From: Helichrysum umbraculigerum
Taxonomy: Eukaryota > Streptophyta > Magnoliopsida > Asterales > Asteraceae
Direction: 5' to 3'
Length of the DNA: 64,000 bases
Assembly (NCBI GenBank): GCA_949592205.1
Contig: CATIUR010000001.1
Span: 69,235,559-69,299,558, forward strand
Below the pieces are notes generated by a model, which did not search any database, was not told the origin of the DNA, and saw nothing but the letters and a program-made list of their open reading frames with translations. This document shows positions 46,048 to 57,331 of the stretch, piece after piece (position 1 is the first letter of the stretch; each line of letters begins with the position of its first letter). A program made the translations under genes and the position numbers.

Positions 46048-46085
46048 AATATCCCCACACTTGAACTTTGCTTGTCCTCAAGCAA
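46048..46085 (-). other. Polypurine region next to LTR1
   Basis: On the minus strand GCTTGAGGACAAGCAAAG and then TTCAAGTGTGGGGATATT lead directly into the LTR, the standard Athila/Tat 3' signature. Confidence 0.85.
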
Positions 46086-47817
46086 ACCATAATTTTACCA
46101 TTTCAAAACCCACTCTTGCAACAACAATAGGTGAATATCAAGTTTACCAAAACAATATTAACACTAACTACCAAGGCAATTAGGTTAGCAACATATGTAT
46201 AAGCATTAAAACTCGAGATGTTTTAGTTGTCAAGCCCGAATGCACGACCTAGCACCTCACATAAGGATAAGTGTTTCGTCACTCACTCTCAACCTATACA
46301 ACTACAAGGTAAGGAAGTAAGCAATGTAACACTCAATCAAGCCAAGTCGTGATGCATTGTTACCATAGACTTGCAAAAGGATCAAATCTCCACCGACTTG
46401 GCGTGAGCACCAAGTGAGATCTCAAAGGAGGTATTCTAGCATGTGTTGTAACAATGTAGGCTAATTATGGAATAGGGGTATGATAGACACAATAATTGGT
46501 GAAAAGTGGCAGTCAAAACCCGTGAAAATGTGAAAATGTTACCTATTGGTTTAAACATGTGACAATAATGAAACTTAGGACTCTCGTGCTAAATCAATTC
46601 AACTTATTATTTGTTCTCATTTATGACTCATACTTTAACGATTTCGCACAAATAACTCAAATTGATTTTTTCACATTTGATTGGAATAATTGCATTCTAT
46701 GACTTTCTATGAACCCTGTGTAACGAACTTTCGGACCAACCATCCTAGACCGGATAAAGGCCTTCGGTGGCTAGGTGAAAAACACCCCTCGGGAACTACT
46801 TGTTCAGGAATTCAAAGGCCATTTAGTTGACTACAATCATCCAACTATAAACTTTAAGCTCAAAAGTTAACTTCTATTCATTTAATTGTTTCCAATCTCA
46901 ATCATAGAATTTAACACTGGAATCCCAATTCAAAACAATTTAAGTCACATTATTATTTTTTTATTTTTTTTTTTTGTAAAATTCATTATAAATTCCAACT
47001 AGGCAACATTTTAGAAAAGTGATGGTTCGGGAATTGACTACACAAAAAATAAGGCTAAAATTTAGTGGATTGAATGTGGAGGTTTTCTAGGGGTTTCTTA
47101 GCACTAAAAATGAGTGCTAACGACCTGTGTCAACTGGATATAAATGGTTTTAAAGCAAAATAAGATCAAAAATTCCTAAGAATACCTCCTCGTCTTCGAC
47201 CCCACCTAAATCACATTTATGTGATCCCACAGCGGTCTCAAAATGCATCACTAAGGCAAGTTCTAGAACAAACTACAATCACCGGCACACTCATAGCAAT
47301 CAATCAATATAAACACTAAAGATAAGTGTTTTCAATTTAAGCTCAAGATTTCTCACAATTTTTAGTGGGGCTATAAATGTGCTAGTTATGCAATTCACCC
47401 AAGGAGGTTGCTCTATGACAAATTTATCATGCAAGAGGTAAGATTTAATTACTTTCAAAAAAATTTATCAATTACATTACTAAAGCAATTAATCTTAAAA
47501 GGACAAACAAATTCAAGTGAATAATAACCTCCCCACACTTAACATTTGCATTGTCCTCAATGCAACAAAATATAATATATGAAATAAGCATAAGTGTGAA
47601 AGGTAAAAGGGAGCGAGTACTTCCCGGGGGTTTTTGCTTGTTCAAATTCTGGATAACCTTCGATCATGATTTCACAACATCCATTCCTTTCAGGTACATT
47701 CTTGCCATAGCATAAAGTTACCATTGTCAATCATCAATCATATCTCGATACGGGTTCACCTCCCGCAAGATGCTTGGTTTATTCCCGAGTCCCGAGCTAG
47801 ACTCGACCCTTGCTTTC
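46086..47817 (-). other. Noncoding part of internal region 1
   Basis: About 1.7 kb downstream of the ORF in element sense. A second polypurine-like motif (minus strand GCATTGAGGACAATGC then TTAAGTGTGGGGAGG) lies at 47528-47565. No coding motif is visible. Confidence 0.7.
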
Positions 47818-48822
47818 TCATAACCAATCCTCAATCACGCTACCACCTCCTTTCTCGTCATACTCACATAGGAGGATGTCATCTTTTGTTTTGACATTTC
47901 GGTAGAACATCCTCCAACTACAATTTGTAATGTGAAAATAACCTCTCCATTTCTTGAGTGGTATAATGATAATCTGGATGATTGCCACTTCCAAGTATGA
48001 ATGACTAGTTATCCCCACGTTTTCAGAAAAATCTTTGGCAAGTATACAAAGATAATCGGGTGGTTCTTCAAAATAGTTTGTATGCACACACTCAATACCC
48101 CTTTCCAACATTTCCAACCTATCTACCTCAAGCACCTGAGTGCTATTAGCTCGATACAAATTTTCAAATTCTGCCTCTAGAATAAGATCATCTCCAAATC
48201 CCTTTTTTACAAGCTCGTCTAGCTCATGATCACTAATTCCCAGCAGTCCTTGTAATTCCTTTATATCGGCATCATAGTCAACAATGGCGTCCTTAGTCAC
48301 TTCAGGCTCTAGCATGTATGAATCCTGCAAAACAGATTGTGAAGTTTCATGAGGGTAACTTGTGACTTCATTCTCTTCTTCCTCCTCATCCATTTCGTCT
48401 TCACTATCATCCTGAAAAACAAAGTTAGAAGAATCTGCAAAACCATCGTTAGAATAAGAATCATTATGCTCAATAGCCTCAACATCATCCCAATGCTCAT
48501 TTGCAATGGTAAATGTATCATATGGCCTTTCATGGTAAGGCTCCAAATTCCAATAGAAGATTTCATCAAATTCTCTACTATGCCTCTCTGTTTGCTCTAT
48601 TGCTTCTTTCAACAACCTTTCAAGATTAGACATTTTTGGTTGTTCGATCTCTTGAGTGATTAAAGATTCTTCATTCCAAGTCCTTGATGGATAAAGTTGA
48701 GTCCAATTATCTTGGTAGTGTCTTGGTGGTGCACATCTTTCGCGTGATATTATTGGCACATCATCATAATCACTCTCTTCACATAAAGGTTTGTAACCTT
48801 TATGATTTGAGTAATATGACAT
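47818..48822 (-). CDS. Acidic 334-residue protein of unknown function, copy 1
   Basis: The only long frame in internal region 1 of the tandem element. It starts about 200 bp after the primer site, where gag normally begins. The sequence starts MSYY and has a helical Glu/Arg-rich segment (NLERLLKEAIEQTERHSREF, about residues 65-84), a strongly acidic run (DSEDEMDEEEEENE, about 140-153) and a C-terminal region with a YLCILAKDF motif and WRGYFHITNCSW. No zinc knuckle, protease, RT or integrase is seen, nor a signal peptide. Copy 2 at 52705-53709 differs at three residues by eye. It may be a diverged or partial gag of non-autonomous Athila/Tat elements. No function can be assigned. Confidence 0.7.
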   Translation of the reverse strand: MSYYSNHKGYKPLCEESDYDDVPIISRERCAPPRHYQDNWTQLYPSRTWNEESLITQEIEQPKMSNLERLLKEAIEQTERHSREFDEIFYWNLEPYHERPYDTFTIANEHWDDVEAIEHNDSYSNDGFADSSNFVFQDDSEDEMDEEEEENEVTSYPHETSQSVLQDSYMLEPEVTKDAIVDYDADIKELQGLLGISDHELDELVKKGFGDDLILEAEFENLYRANSTQVLEVDRLEMLERGIECVHTNYFEEPPDYLCILAKDFSENVGITSHSYLEVAIIQIIIIPLKKWRGYFHITNCSWRMFYRNVKTKDDILLCEYDEKGGGSVIEDWL

Positions 48823-49016
48823 TGATGCTAAGTCACAAATCTGCTACAAACATCAAAACTAAAAACGGTAAAACGTAACCACTCAACACAAAATAAACAA
48901 ACATTAAAAATATATACACTAATAACAACTAAAACTCTTAAAGTAACTTTCCTGGAAATAAATTCTAGAAAAGGATAAATTAATTACACTCGAATTAAAC
49001 TCTTAATCAATCACAT

Positions 49017-49034
49017 TCCCCGGCAGCGGCGCCA
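49017..49034 (-). other. Primer-binding site, tRNA-Asp type (internal 1)
   Basis: Minus-strand TGGCGCCGCTGCCGGGGA resembles the complement of plant tRNA-Asp used by Athila/Tat elements. It lies 6 bp from LTR2. Confidence 0.85.
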
Positions 49035-49040
49035 AAAACT

Positions 49041-50933
49041 TGATGTGATGAATCTAGTCTTAAAATTTATCGTTGAAAATATGAACAAGAAAGTACCGAG
49101 CTAGACCAAAACACAACCGGGCAGTGGACCCTGTCATGTGGTAGTATAGTTTGGTAAGTTCGGGTTCGAACACAGGGAATGTGAGTTTAAGAATTATATT
49201 CAAGTGCAAGCAATTTATACAGAAAAGTAAATGTGGGGATTTTGTGACCGAATTGTCACGATGCTTATCAACTACAATCTTTGATTAATCTAGGCAGGTG
49301 GACTCTTTAGAGTCAAAGTGATTGATTTGGAACTTTCAAATATTAAAAACAATGCTTGCTTGGACTATTTCACTAGTGATTTCGGGGTGTAGAATTATAA
49401 CCGGTTAAAACATATGCTAAATGGTAACATTCATCAAACCTAAGCTCAAAGTTCTCTGAGACCTAAAGTTCAACTTCAATCAACAAACCTATGATTTAAT
49501 CAAGTAACAGACGTTCGCCATTGTTACAAACTTACACAACTTAGCTAAATCATTTGACACATTCCAAAATTACATTCGCAATTTTGATCAATCATTCATA
49601 GACAAATAATTAATAGCAATTTACTAGGTTGAAAACGTTCGCTATATCAATTAGTAAATTACCAAATGGTTAAATTCTAGTGATTAAGCTCAATCACACA
49701 AGGTTCTCCGATTAAACATAAATTTAAATTTATGAGTTTGCAAATCATCCACACGACAAACATTCGCTATAATCGTTAAGTTGTATATATTTCACTAGTG
49801 TTGTCACAATCATCAAATGCTTTGATCCACAAATGACAAATAACTTATTAAGGTATTTTTACTAAACAAAGAACATTCGCTATAATCGTTTAGCTATAAT
49901 GCCTAAAGTTCATAACAATAACTAAATAAATACATACAAATCCATGGATGATTCACAAACTCAAGCATAAATTAACATCCAAAATATACACCCCTAATCA
50001 TCTAGTTATTTCATCCAAGCAAACACAATGGTAACTAGCCACACATAATCACAATCATCAAGCAAAAATCATAAACACTAAACAAATCCATAAAATAACT
50101 TGAAATTAGATTGAATCGAAATTATACCAAATTTGTTACACAATTGTTCCAAATGATGTTTGCTCGATGTTTCCCTCACAAATTCCTAGCTAAATCCTTG
50201 CGAAAATGTGAAGTAAAATGGTGATTTTGGTTTGGTGAAAATGGAGTAAATATGAGATGGTGAAGGGAGTAAATGTTGGTAAGTTAATGAGGAAGGAAGA
50301 TGGAAGTGAGAAGTGTAAAAAAAATAGAGTAAAGTGGATGGAAGATGATGAATATGGTGATTGATTATGAAGCTCTGAACCAAACACCCCATATTCATAT
50401 TTTATTTTATTATTTTTTTTCTTAATTTGAAAAAACGGATGGGGAAAAACGGTTAGCATTAAATGCCAACCAATCAGAAACGGACAGCTCATCAACCACC
50501 ATACCTATCACTCAGATCGACACATAGCCGATCGGCTTAACATGACCAGCCGATCGGCTCTTCATGACCAGCCGATCGGCTCACGAGATCCAGCAGATCG
50601 GCTTCTTCAGAATATCAGTCCAAGCTCCAAACGAGGCAAAGTTCTGCAACGGAAATTCACTGAACAAACCGATCTTCTAAGTTTAGCAGATCGGCTATAG
50701 CACAAGAACCGATCGGCTAATGATGAAGCCGATCGGCTAGACCAAATTTCCAGCTCAGCCAACTTTTGATCCAAACTTCACCAATTCCACACCAAATCGC
50801 ATGCGTTTCCAGCTTTTCACCTGAAATGGATTTCCAAACAAAATAAGTATCGAAAGTTCTCGATATCCACTAAAATACAAATGCAAAACAGCGATATCGC
50901 GATATATTTATATAGACAAAATGAGCGATATCA
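49041..50933 (-). repeat. LTR2 (middle) of the tandem element
   Basis: 1893 bp. It has about nine private substitutions relative to LTR1 and LTR3 by eye, so it is not a recent copy of either. Confidence 0.9.
50526..50738. repeat. AGCCGATCGGCT palindrome cassette, LTR2
   Basis: Same layout as in LTR1. The GAACCGATCGGCTAA unit is intact here, while the long inverted pair has one arm change (GATCTTCT). Confidence 0.9.
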
Positions 50934-52704
50934 AATATCCCCACACTTGAACTTTGCTTGTCCTCAAGCAAACCATAATTTTACCATTTCAAAACCCACT
51001 CTTGCAACAACAATAGGTGAATATCAAGTTTACCAAAACAATATTAACACTAACTACCAAGGCAATTAGGTTAGCAACATATGTATAAGCATTAAAACTC
51101 GAGATGTTTTAGTTGTCAAGCCCGAATGCACGACCTAGCACCTCACATAAGGATAAGTGTTTCGTCACTCACTCTCAACCTATACAACTACAAGGTAAGG
51201 AAGTAAGCAATGTAACACTCAATCAAGCCAAGTCATGATGCATTGTTACCATAGACTTGCAAAAGGATCAAATCTCCACCGACTTGGCGTGAGCACCAAG
51301 TGAGATCTCAAAGGAGGTATTCTAGCATGTGTTGTAACAATGTAGGCTAATTATGGAATAGGGGTATGATAGACACAATAATTGGTGAAAAGTGGCAGTC
51401 AAAACCCGTGAAAAATGTGAAAATGTTACCTATTGGTTTAAACATGTGACAATAATGAAACTTAGGACTCTCGTGCCAAATCAATTCAACTTATTATTTG
51501 TTCTCATTTATGACTCATACTTTAACGATTTCGCACAAATAACTCAAATTGATTTTTTCACATTTGATTGGAATAATTGCATTCTATGACTTTCTATGAA
51601 CCCTGTGTAACGAACTTTCGGACCAACCATCCTAGACCGGATAAAGGCCTTCGGTGGCTAGGTGAAAAACACCCCTCGGGAACTACTTGTTCAGGAATTC
51701 AAAGGCCATTTAGTTGACTACAATCATCCAACTATAAACTTTAAGCTCAAAGGTTAACTTCTATTCATTTAATTGTTTCCAATCTCAATCATAGAATTTA
51801 ACACTGGAATCCCAATTCAAAACAATTTAAGTCACATTATTATTTTTTTTATTTTTTTTTTTGTAAAATTCATTATAAATTCCAACTAGGCAACATTTTA
51901 GAAAAGTGATGGTTCGGGAATTGACTACACAAAAAATAAGGCTAAAATTTAGTGGATTGAATGTGGAGGTTTTCTAGGGGTTTCTTAGCACTAAAAATGA
52001 GTGCTAACGACCTGTGTCAACTGGATATAAATGGTTTTAAAGCAAAATAAGATCAAAAATTCCTAAGAATACCTCCTCGTCTTCGACCCCACCTAAATCA
52101 CATTTATGTGATCCCACAGCGGTCTCAAAATGCATCACTAAGGCAAGTTCTAGAACAAACTACAATCACCGGCACACTCATAGCAATCAATCAATATAAA
52201 CACTAAAGATAAGTGTTTTCAATTTAAGCTCAAGATTTCTCACAATTTTTAGTGGGGCTATAAATGTGCTAGTTATGCAATTCACCCAAGGAGGTTGCTC
52301 TATGACAAATTTATCATGCAAGAGGTAAGATTTAATTACTTTCAACAAAATTTATCAATTACATTACTAAAGCAATTAATCTTAAAAGGACAAACAAATT
52401 CAAGTGAATAATAACCTCCCCACACTTAACATTTGCATTGTCCTCAATGCAACAAAATATAATATATGAAATAAGCATAAGTGTGAAAGGTAAAAGGGAG
52501 CGAGTACTTCCCGGGGGTTTTTGCTTGTTCAAATTCTGGATAACCTTCGATCATGATTTCACAACATCCATTCCTTTCAGGTACATTCTTGCCATAGCAT
52601 AAAGTTACCATTGTCAATCATCAATCATATCTCGATACGGGTTCACCTCCCGCAAAATGCTTGGTTTATTCCCGAGTCCCGAGCTAGACTCGACCCTTGC
52701 TTTC
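50934..52704 (-). other. Polypurine region and noncoding part of internal region 2
   Basis: It starts with the same polypurine signature (50934-50971) and repeats the second motif at 52414-52453. It is near-identical to 46048-47817. Confidence 0.75.
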
Positions 52705-53709
52705 TCATAACCAATCCTCAATCACGCTACCACCTCCTTTCTCGTCATACTCACATAGGAGGATGTCATCTTTTGTTTTGACATTTCGGTAGAACATCCT
52801 CCAACTACAATTTGTAATGTGAAAATAACCTCTCCATTTCTTGAGTGGTATAATGATAATCCGGATGATTGCCACTTCCAAGTATGAATGACTAGTTATC
52901 CCCACGTTTTCAGAAAAATCTTTGGCAAGTATACAAAGATAATCGGGTGGTTCTTCAAAATAGTTTGTATGCACACACTCAATACCCCTTTCCAACATTT
53001 CCAACCTATCTACCTCAAGCACCTGAGTGCTATTAGCTCGATACAAATTTTCAAATTCTGCCTCTAGAATAAGATCATCTCCAAATCCCTTTTTTACAAG
53101 CTCGTCTAGCTCATGATCACTAATTCCAAGCAGTCCTTGTAATTCCTTTATATCGGCATCATAGTCAACAATGGCGTCCTTAGTCACTTCAGGCTCTAGC
53201 ATGTATGAATCCTGCAAAACAGATTGTGAAGTTTCATGAGGGTAACTTGTGACTTCATTCTCTTCTTCCTCCTCATCCATTTCGTCTTCACTATCATCCT
53301 GAAAAACAAAGTTAGAAGAATCTGCAAAACCATCGTTAGAATAAGAATCATTATGCTCAATAGCCTCAACATCATCCCAATGCTCATTTGCAATGGTAAA
53401 TGTATCATATGGCCTTTCATGGTAAGGCTCCAAATTCCAATAGAAGATTTCATCAAATTCTCTACTATGCCTCTCTGTTTGCTCTATTGCTTCTTTCAAC
53501 AACCTTTCAAGATTAGACATTTTTGGTTGTTCGATCTCTTGAGTGATTAAAGGTTCTTCATTCCAAGTCCTTGATGGATAAAGTTGAGTCCAATTATCTT
53601 GGTAGTGTCTTGGTGGTGCACACCTTTCGCGTGATATTATTGGCACATCATCATAATCACTCTCTTCACATAAAGGTTTGTAACCTTTATGATTTAAGTA
53701 ATATGACAT
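52705..53709 (-). CDS. Acidic 334-residue protein of unknown function, copy 2
   Basis: Full-length, uninterrupted second copy of the frame at 47818-48822, with three residue differences by eye (Ser5 to Leu, a Ser to Pro near residue 53, a Gln to Arg near residue 287). Both copies keep exactly the same length and stop. This may reflect constraint or simply recent duplication. Promoter and primer site of this unit are supplied by LTR3 (53928-55818). Confidence 0.7.
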   Translation of the reverse strand: MSYYLNHKGYKPLCEESDYDDVPIISRERCAPPRHYQDNWTQLYPSRTWNEEPLITQEIEQPKMSNLERLLKEAIEQTERHSREFDEIFYWNLEPYHERPYDTFTIANEHWDDVEAIEHNDSYSNDGFADSSNFVFQDDSEDEMDEEEEENEVTSYPHETSQSVLQDSYMLEPEVTKDAIVDYDADIKELQGLLGISDHELDELVKKGFGDDLILEAEFENLYRANSTQVLEVDRLEMLERGIECVHTNYFEEPPDYLCILAKDFSENVGITSHSYLEVAIIRIIIIPLKKWRGYFHITNCSWRMFYRNVKTKDDILLCEYDEKGGGSVIEDWL

Positions 53710-53903
53710 TGATGTTAAGTCACAAATCTGCTACAAACATCAAAACTAAAAACGGTAAAACGTAACCACTCAACACAAAATAAACAAACATTAAAAATAT
53801 ATACACTAATAACAACTAAAACTCTTAAAGTAACTTTCCTGGAAATAAATTCTAGAAAAGGATAAATTAATTACACTCAAATTAAACTCTTAATCAATCA
53901 CAT

Positions 53904-53921
53904 TCCCCGGCAGCGGCGCCA
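53904..53921 (-). other. Primer-binding site, tRNA-Asp type (internal 2)
   Basis: Same sequence and spacing as 49017-49034, next to LTR3. Confidence 0.85.
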
Positions 53922-53927
53922 AAAACT

Positions 53928-55818
53928 TGATGTGATGAATCTAGTCTTAAAATTTATCGTTGAAAATATGAACAAGAAAGTACCGAGCTAGACCAAAACA
54001 CAACCGGGCAGTGGACCCTGTCGTGTGGTAGTATAGTTTGGTAAGTTCGGGTTCGAACACAGGGAATGTGAGTTTAAGAATTATATTCAAGTGCAAGCAA
54101 TTTATACAGAAAAGTAAATGTGGGGATTTTGTGACCGAATTGTCACGATGCTTATCAACTACAATCTTTGATTAATCTAGGCAGGTGGACTCTTTAGAGT
54201 CAAAGTGATTGATTTGGAACTTTCAAATATTAAAAACAATGCTTGCTTGGACTATTTCACTAGTGATTTCGGGGTGTAGAATTATAACCGGTTAAAACAT
54301 ATGCTAAATGGTAACATTCATCAAACCTAAGCTCAAAGTTCTCTGAGACCTAAAGTTCAACTTCAATCAACAAACCTATGATTTAATCAAGTAACAGACG
54401 TTCGCCATTGTTACAAACTTACACAACTTAGCTAAATCATTTGACACATTCCAAAATTACATTCGCAATTTTGATCAATCATTCATAGACAAATAATTAA
54501 TAGCAATTTACTAGGTTGAAAACGTTCGCTATATCAATTAGTAAATTACCAAATGGTTAAATTCTAGTGATTAAGCTCAATCACACAAGGTTCTCCGATT
54601 AAACATAAATTTAAATTTGTGAGTTTGCAAATCATCCACACGACAAACATTCGCTATAATCGTTAACTTGTATATATTTCACTAGTGTTGTCACAATCAT
54701 CAAATGCTTTGATCCACAAATGACAAATAACTTATTAAGGTATTTTTACTAAACAAAGAACATTCGCTATAATCGTTTAGCTAAAATGCCTAAAGTTCAT
54801 AACAATAACTAAATAAATACATACAAATCCATGGATGATTCACAAACTCAAGCATAAATTAACATCCAAAATATACACCCCTAATCATCTAGTTATTTCA
54901 TCCAAGCAAACACAATGGTAACTAGCCACACATAATCACAATCATCAAGCAAAAATCATAAACACTAAACAAATCCATAAAATAACTTGAAATTAGATTG
55001 AATCGAAATTATACCAAATTTGTTACACAATTGTTCCAAATGATGTTTGCTCGATGTTTCCCTCATAAATTCCTAGCTAAATCCTTGCGAAAATGTGAAG
55101 TAAAATGGTGATTTTGGTTTGGTGAAAATGGAGTAAATATGAGATGGTGAAGGGAGTAAATGTGGGTAAGTTAATGAGGAAGGAAGATGGAAGTGAGACG
55201 TGTAAAAAAAATTGAGTAAAGTGGATGGAAGATGATGAATATGGTGATTGATTATGAAGCTCCGAACCAAACACCCCATATTCATATTTTATTTTATTTT
55301 TTTTTCTTAATTTGAAAAAACGGATGGGGAAAAACGGTTGGCATTAAATGCCAACCAATCCGAAACGGACAGCTCATCAACCACCATACCTATCACTCAG
55401 ATCGACACATAGCCGATCGGCTTAACATGACCAGCCGATCGGCTCTTCATGACCAGCCGATCGGCTCACGAGATCCAGCAGATCGGCTTCTTCAGAATAT
55501 CAGTCCAAGCTCCAAACGAGGCAAAGTTCTGCAACGGAAATTCACTGAACAAACCGATCTGCTAAGTTTAGCAGATCGGCTATAGCACATGAACCGATTG
55601 GCTAATGATGAAGCCGGTCGGCTAGACCAAATTTCCAGCTCAGCCAACTTTTGATCCAAACTTCACCAATTCCACACCAAATCGCATGCGTTTCCAGCTT
55701 TTCACCTGAAATGGATTTCCAAACAAAATAAGTATCGAAAGTTCTCGAAATCCACTAAAATACAAATGCAAAACAGCGATATCGCGATATATTTATATAG
55801 ACAAAATGAGCGATATCA
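53928..55818 (-). repeat. LTR3 (5' end) of the tandem element
   Basis: 1891 bp, followed by the target copy CCCAT at 55819-55823. About seven private substitutions by eye. Confidence 0.9.
55411..55623. repeat. AGCCGATCGGCT palindrome cassette, LTR3
   Basis: Same layout as LTR1 and LTR2, with two units changed (CCGATTGGCT and GCCGGTCGGC). Confidence 0.9.
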
Positions 55819-57331
55819 CCCATAAAAGGTTGAGGTGGAGAATGAACTGTTGGAGGCTTAGAAGATGAGGCATTTACAGAACGTGAACACATATGTGTAT
55901 ACGTTGATGCAGAAGCCTCTGAAGTTGAGCAAGTTGATGTTGAAGGTTGTTCATTTTTAGATTTTACATTTGAATCCTTCATTTGAATTTGAACCCTTCT
56001 GGATTCATTTTCAACCTTGTTTTTAGCCTTTTTATTTGAAACGTCTACAGGTTCATTAGTAATTATATGATTTTCGGGTCTAACATTAACTTTTTTAACT
56101 TTAATTTTAGCCTCTTCCAGTAGATCCTCTACCTCAACAACCTCATCCACACTAACTGGAGGTTTACATTCAGCCTTAACAAAAGTAGGCCTAACAAACT
56201 CCGCCTTTTTAGCTGGCTCATTAACTGGTGGATTGACAGATTTTGTGTCTTCTGTTGATGAAGTAGAAGGCACAAAATTTTTGATTTCATCCTGATTAGG
56301 CATTGGCGAATAATCAGCTGGAGGAGGTACTGAGTTATACCCAAGACCTACCTTGCTTTTAGTATTCTTTCTCTGCTTCTCCAGAATTTGATCAAAAACA
56401 AAAGATGAAGTTGAAAAGTTTGAGATTTTACGTTTAAGATCAACAACTTCAGACTGAGATTCAGCAAGCTCTTTCTTTAGTAAAGAAATCTCTGTCAAAT
56501 AGCTATCTATAGCATCTTGTTGACTATATATTTTAGCTTTCAACTCTTTATACTCAGTCTGATGAGCTTTGAACTTATTTTCAAAAAGCTTTTCATTATC
56601 TTTTAAAACTTTATTTACCTGCGTTAAATTTTCAAGATTAGTTCGCAGGTTTTCAATTTCATCCCTTTGTCTGTTGATGTCACCAGTTAATTTTAGGCAA
56701 GATAAACATTTAATAACAGGTTTTGTTTCTACCTCATGTATCTTTTCCAAGAGCGCACTATGTTGAACCTTTCCTTGAAGTGCACTCCGATCAAACATTC
56801 CTTGATTAAACACCACCATCACATGTGATGTTGTGCTATTCTCTGGAGTCTTGGAGGCTGAAGGTGTAGTGAAACCAGATGATGGATATTTCCTTTCCAT
56901 ACATTCTTTAGCAAAGTGTCCATGAATCTCACAGATTTTGCATTTCACCTTGCTTTTATTAAAACCAAGACCTGTATCTCCATCATCATCCAGGTCTTTT
57001 CTACCCGTTCTTTGAAGAAACTTCTTCGTTCTTTGGATTATCATGGCCATACTCCATTTGATATCCATTTGCTCTAGATCATCAGAATTGATCTGTTCAA
57101 AGTCTTCCTCAGTAAGCTGCAGAGTACAAGCCTTCTTTGAAAGAAACTTCTCATAAGAGTTGAGGAAAGCTGCAAAGATTGTGGCATAATCCTCAGTAGC
57201 CTTTGAAGGAGCTGTATGAGAAGTATAGGAAGCATATGAAGTATTCCCAGAAGGAGATGTAGCTAAATTGGAATTAGATCTGGAAGTATCATTCAGACTA
57301 TGATTTTGATTATCAGACGCCTCTAACATCT
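55819..57331 (-). pseudogene. SIRE-type Copia gag, N-terminal and middle part
   Basis: About 500 codons, open on the minus strand from 57329, but the true start was removed by the Ty3 LTR at 57332. Visible features: the EDFEQINSDDLEQMDIKWSM segment followed by the RTGRKDL motif, typical of SIRE gag; a CCHC zinc knuckle (CKICEIHGHFAKEC, near residue 130); a long coiled coil (about residues 210-310); then FVFDQILEKQRKN and GLGYNSVPPP motifs and a Lys/Ser-rich tail. It continues at 44155-43706 after the nested tandem element. Gag would form cytoplasmic particles. With no pol in the element, an intact copy would depend on a helper. Confidence 0.85.

Larger units (their letters stand above)
44156..55818 (-). 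mobile_element. Tandem Athila/Tat-like non-autonomous element: LTR-internal-LTR-internal-LTR
   Basis: Three LTRs of 1891-1893 bp (44156-46047, 49041-50933, 53928-55818) separate two 3.0-kb internal regions. One target duplication, CCCAT, flanks the whole array (44151-44155 and 55819-55823). Orientation is minus: tRNA-Asp-type primer sites lie left of LTR2 and LTR3, and polypurine regions lie right of LTR1 and LTR2. There is no pol. Each internal region has a single 334-codon ORF. The three LTRs differ by scattered private changes. Confidence 0.9.
29022..57331 (-). mobile_element. SIRE/Maximus-type Copia, pol-less, in tandem arrangement, with two large nested elements
   Basis: In element sense (right to left) it contains gag (57331 to 55819, then 44155 to 43706), a noncoding 3' region (43705-41988), LTR B (41987-41547), primer site, another noncoding internal region (41532-40221 and 29895-29512), and LTR A (29511-29022). 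The Ty3 element at 29896-40215 and the tandem element at 44156-55818 are nested inside. LTR B has a polypurine-type tract on one side and a primer site on the other, so it is shared by two units. Neither unit contains pol. Confidence 0.75.

Noticed and set aside
47818..53709. The 334-codon ORFs as duplicated host genes
   Set aside because: Each lies between a tRNA-Asp primer site and a polypurine tract inside LTR-flanked units with a shared target duplication, so they belong to the element.
49041..53927. The 4.9-kb repeat period as a satellite or segmental duplication
   Set aside because: Unit edges coincide with LTR termini, primer sites and one flanking target duplication, so a tandem retrotransposon explains it.
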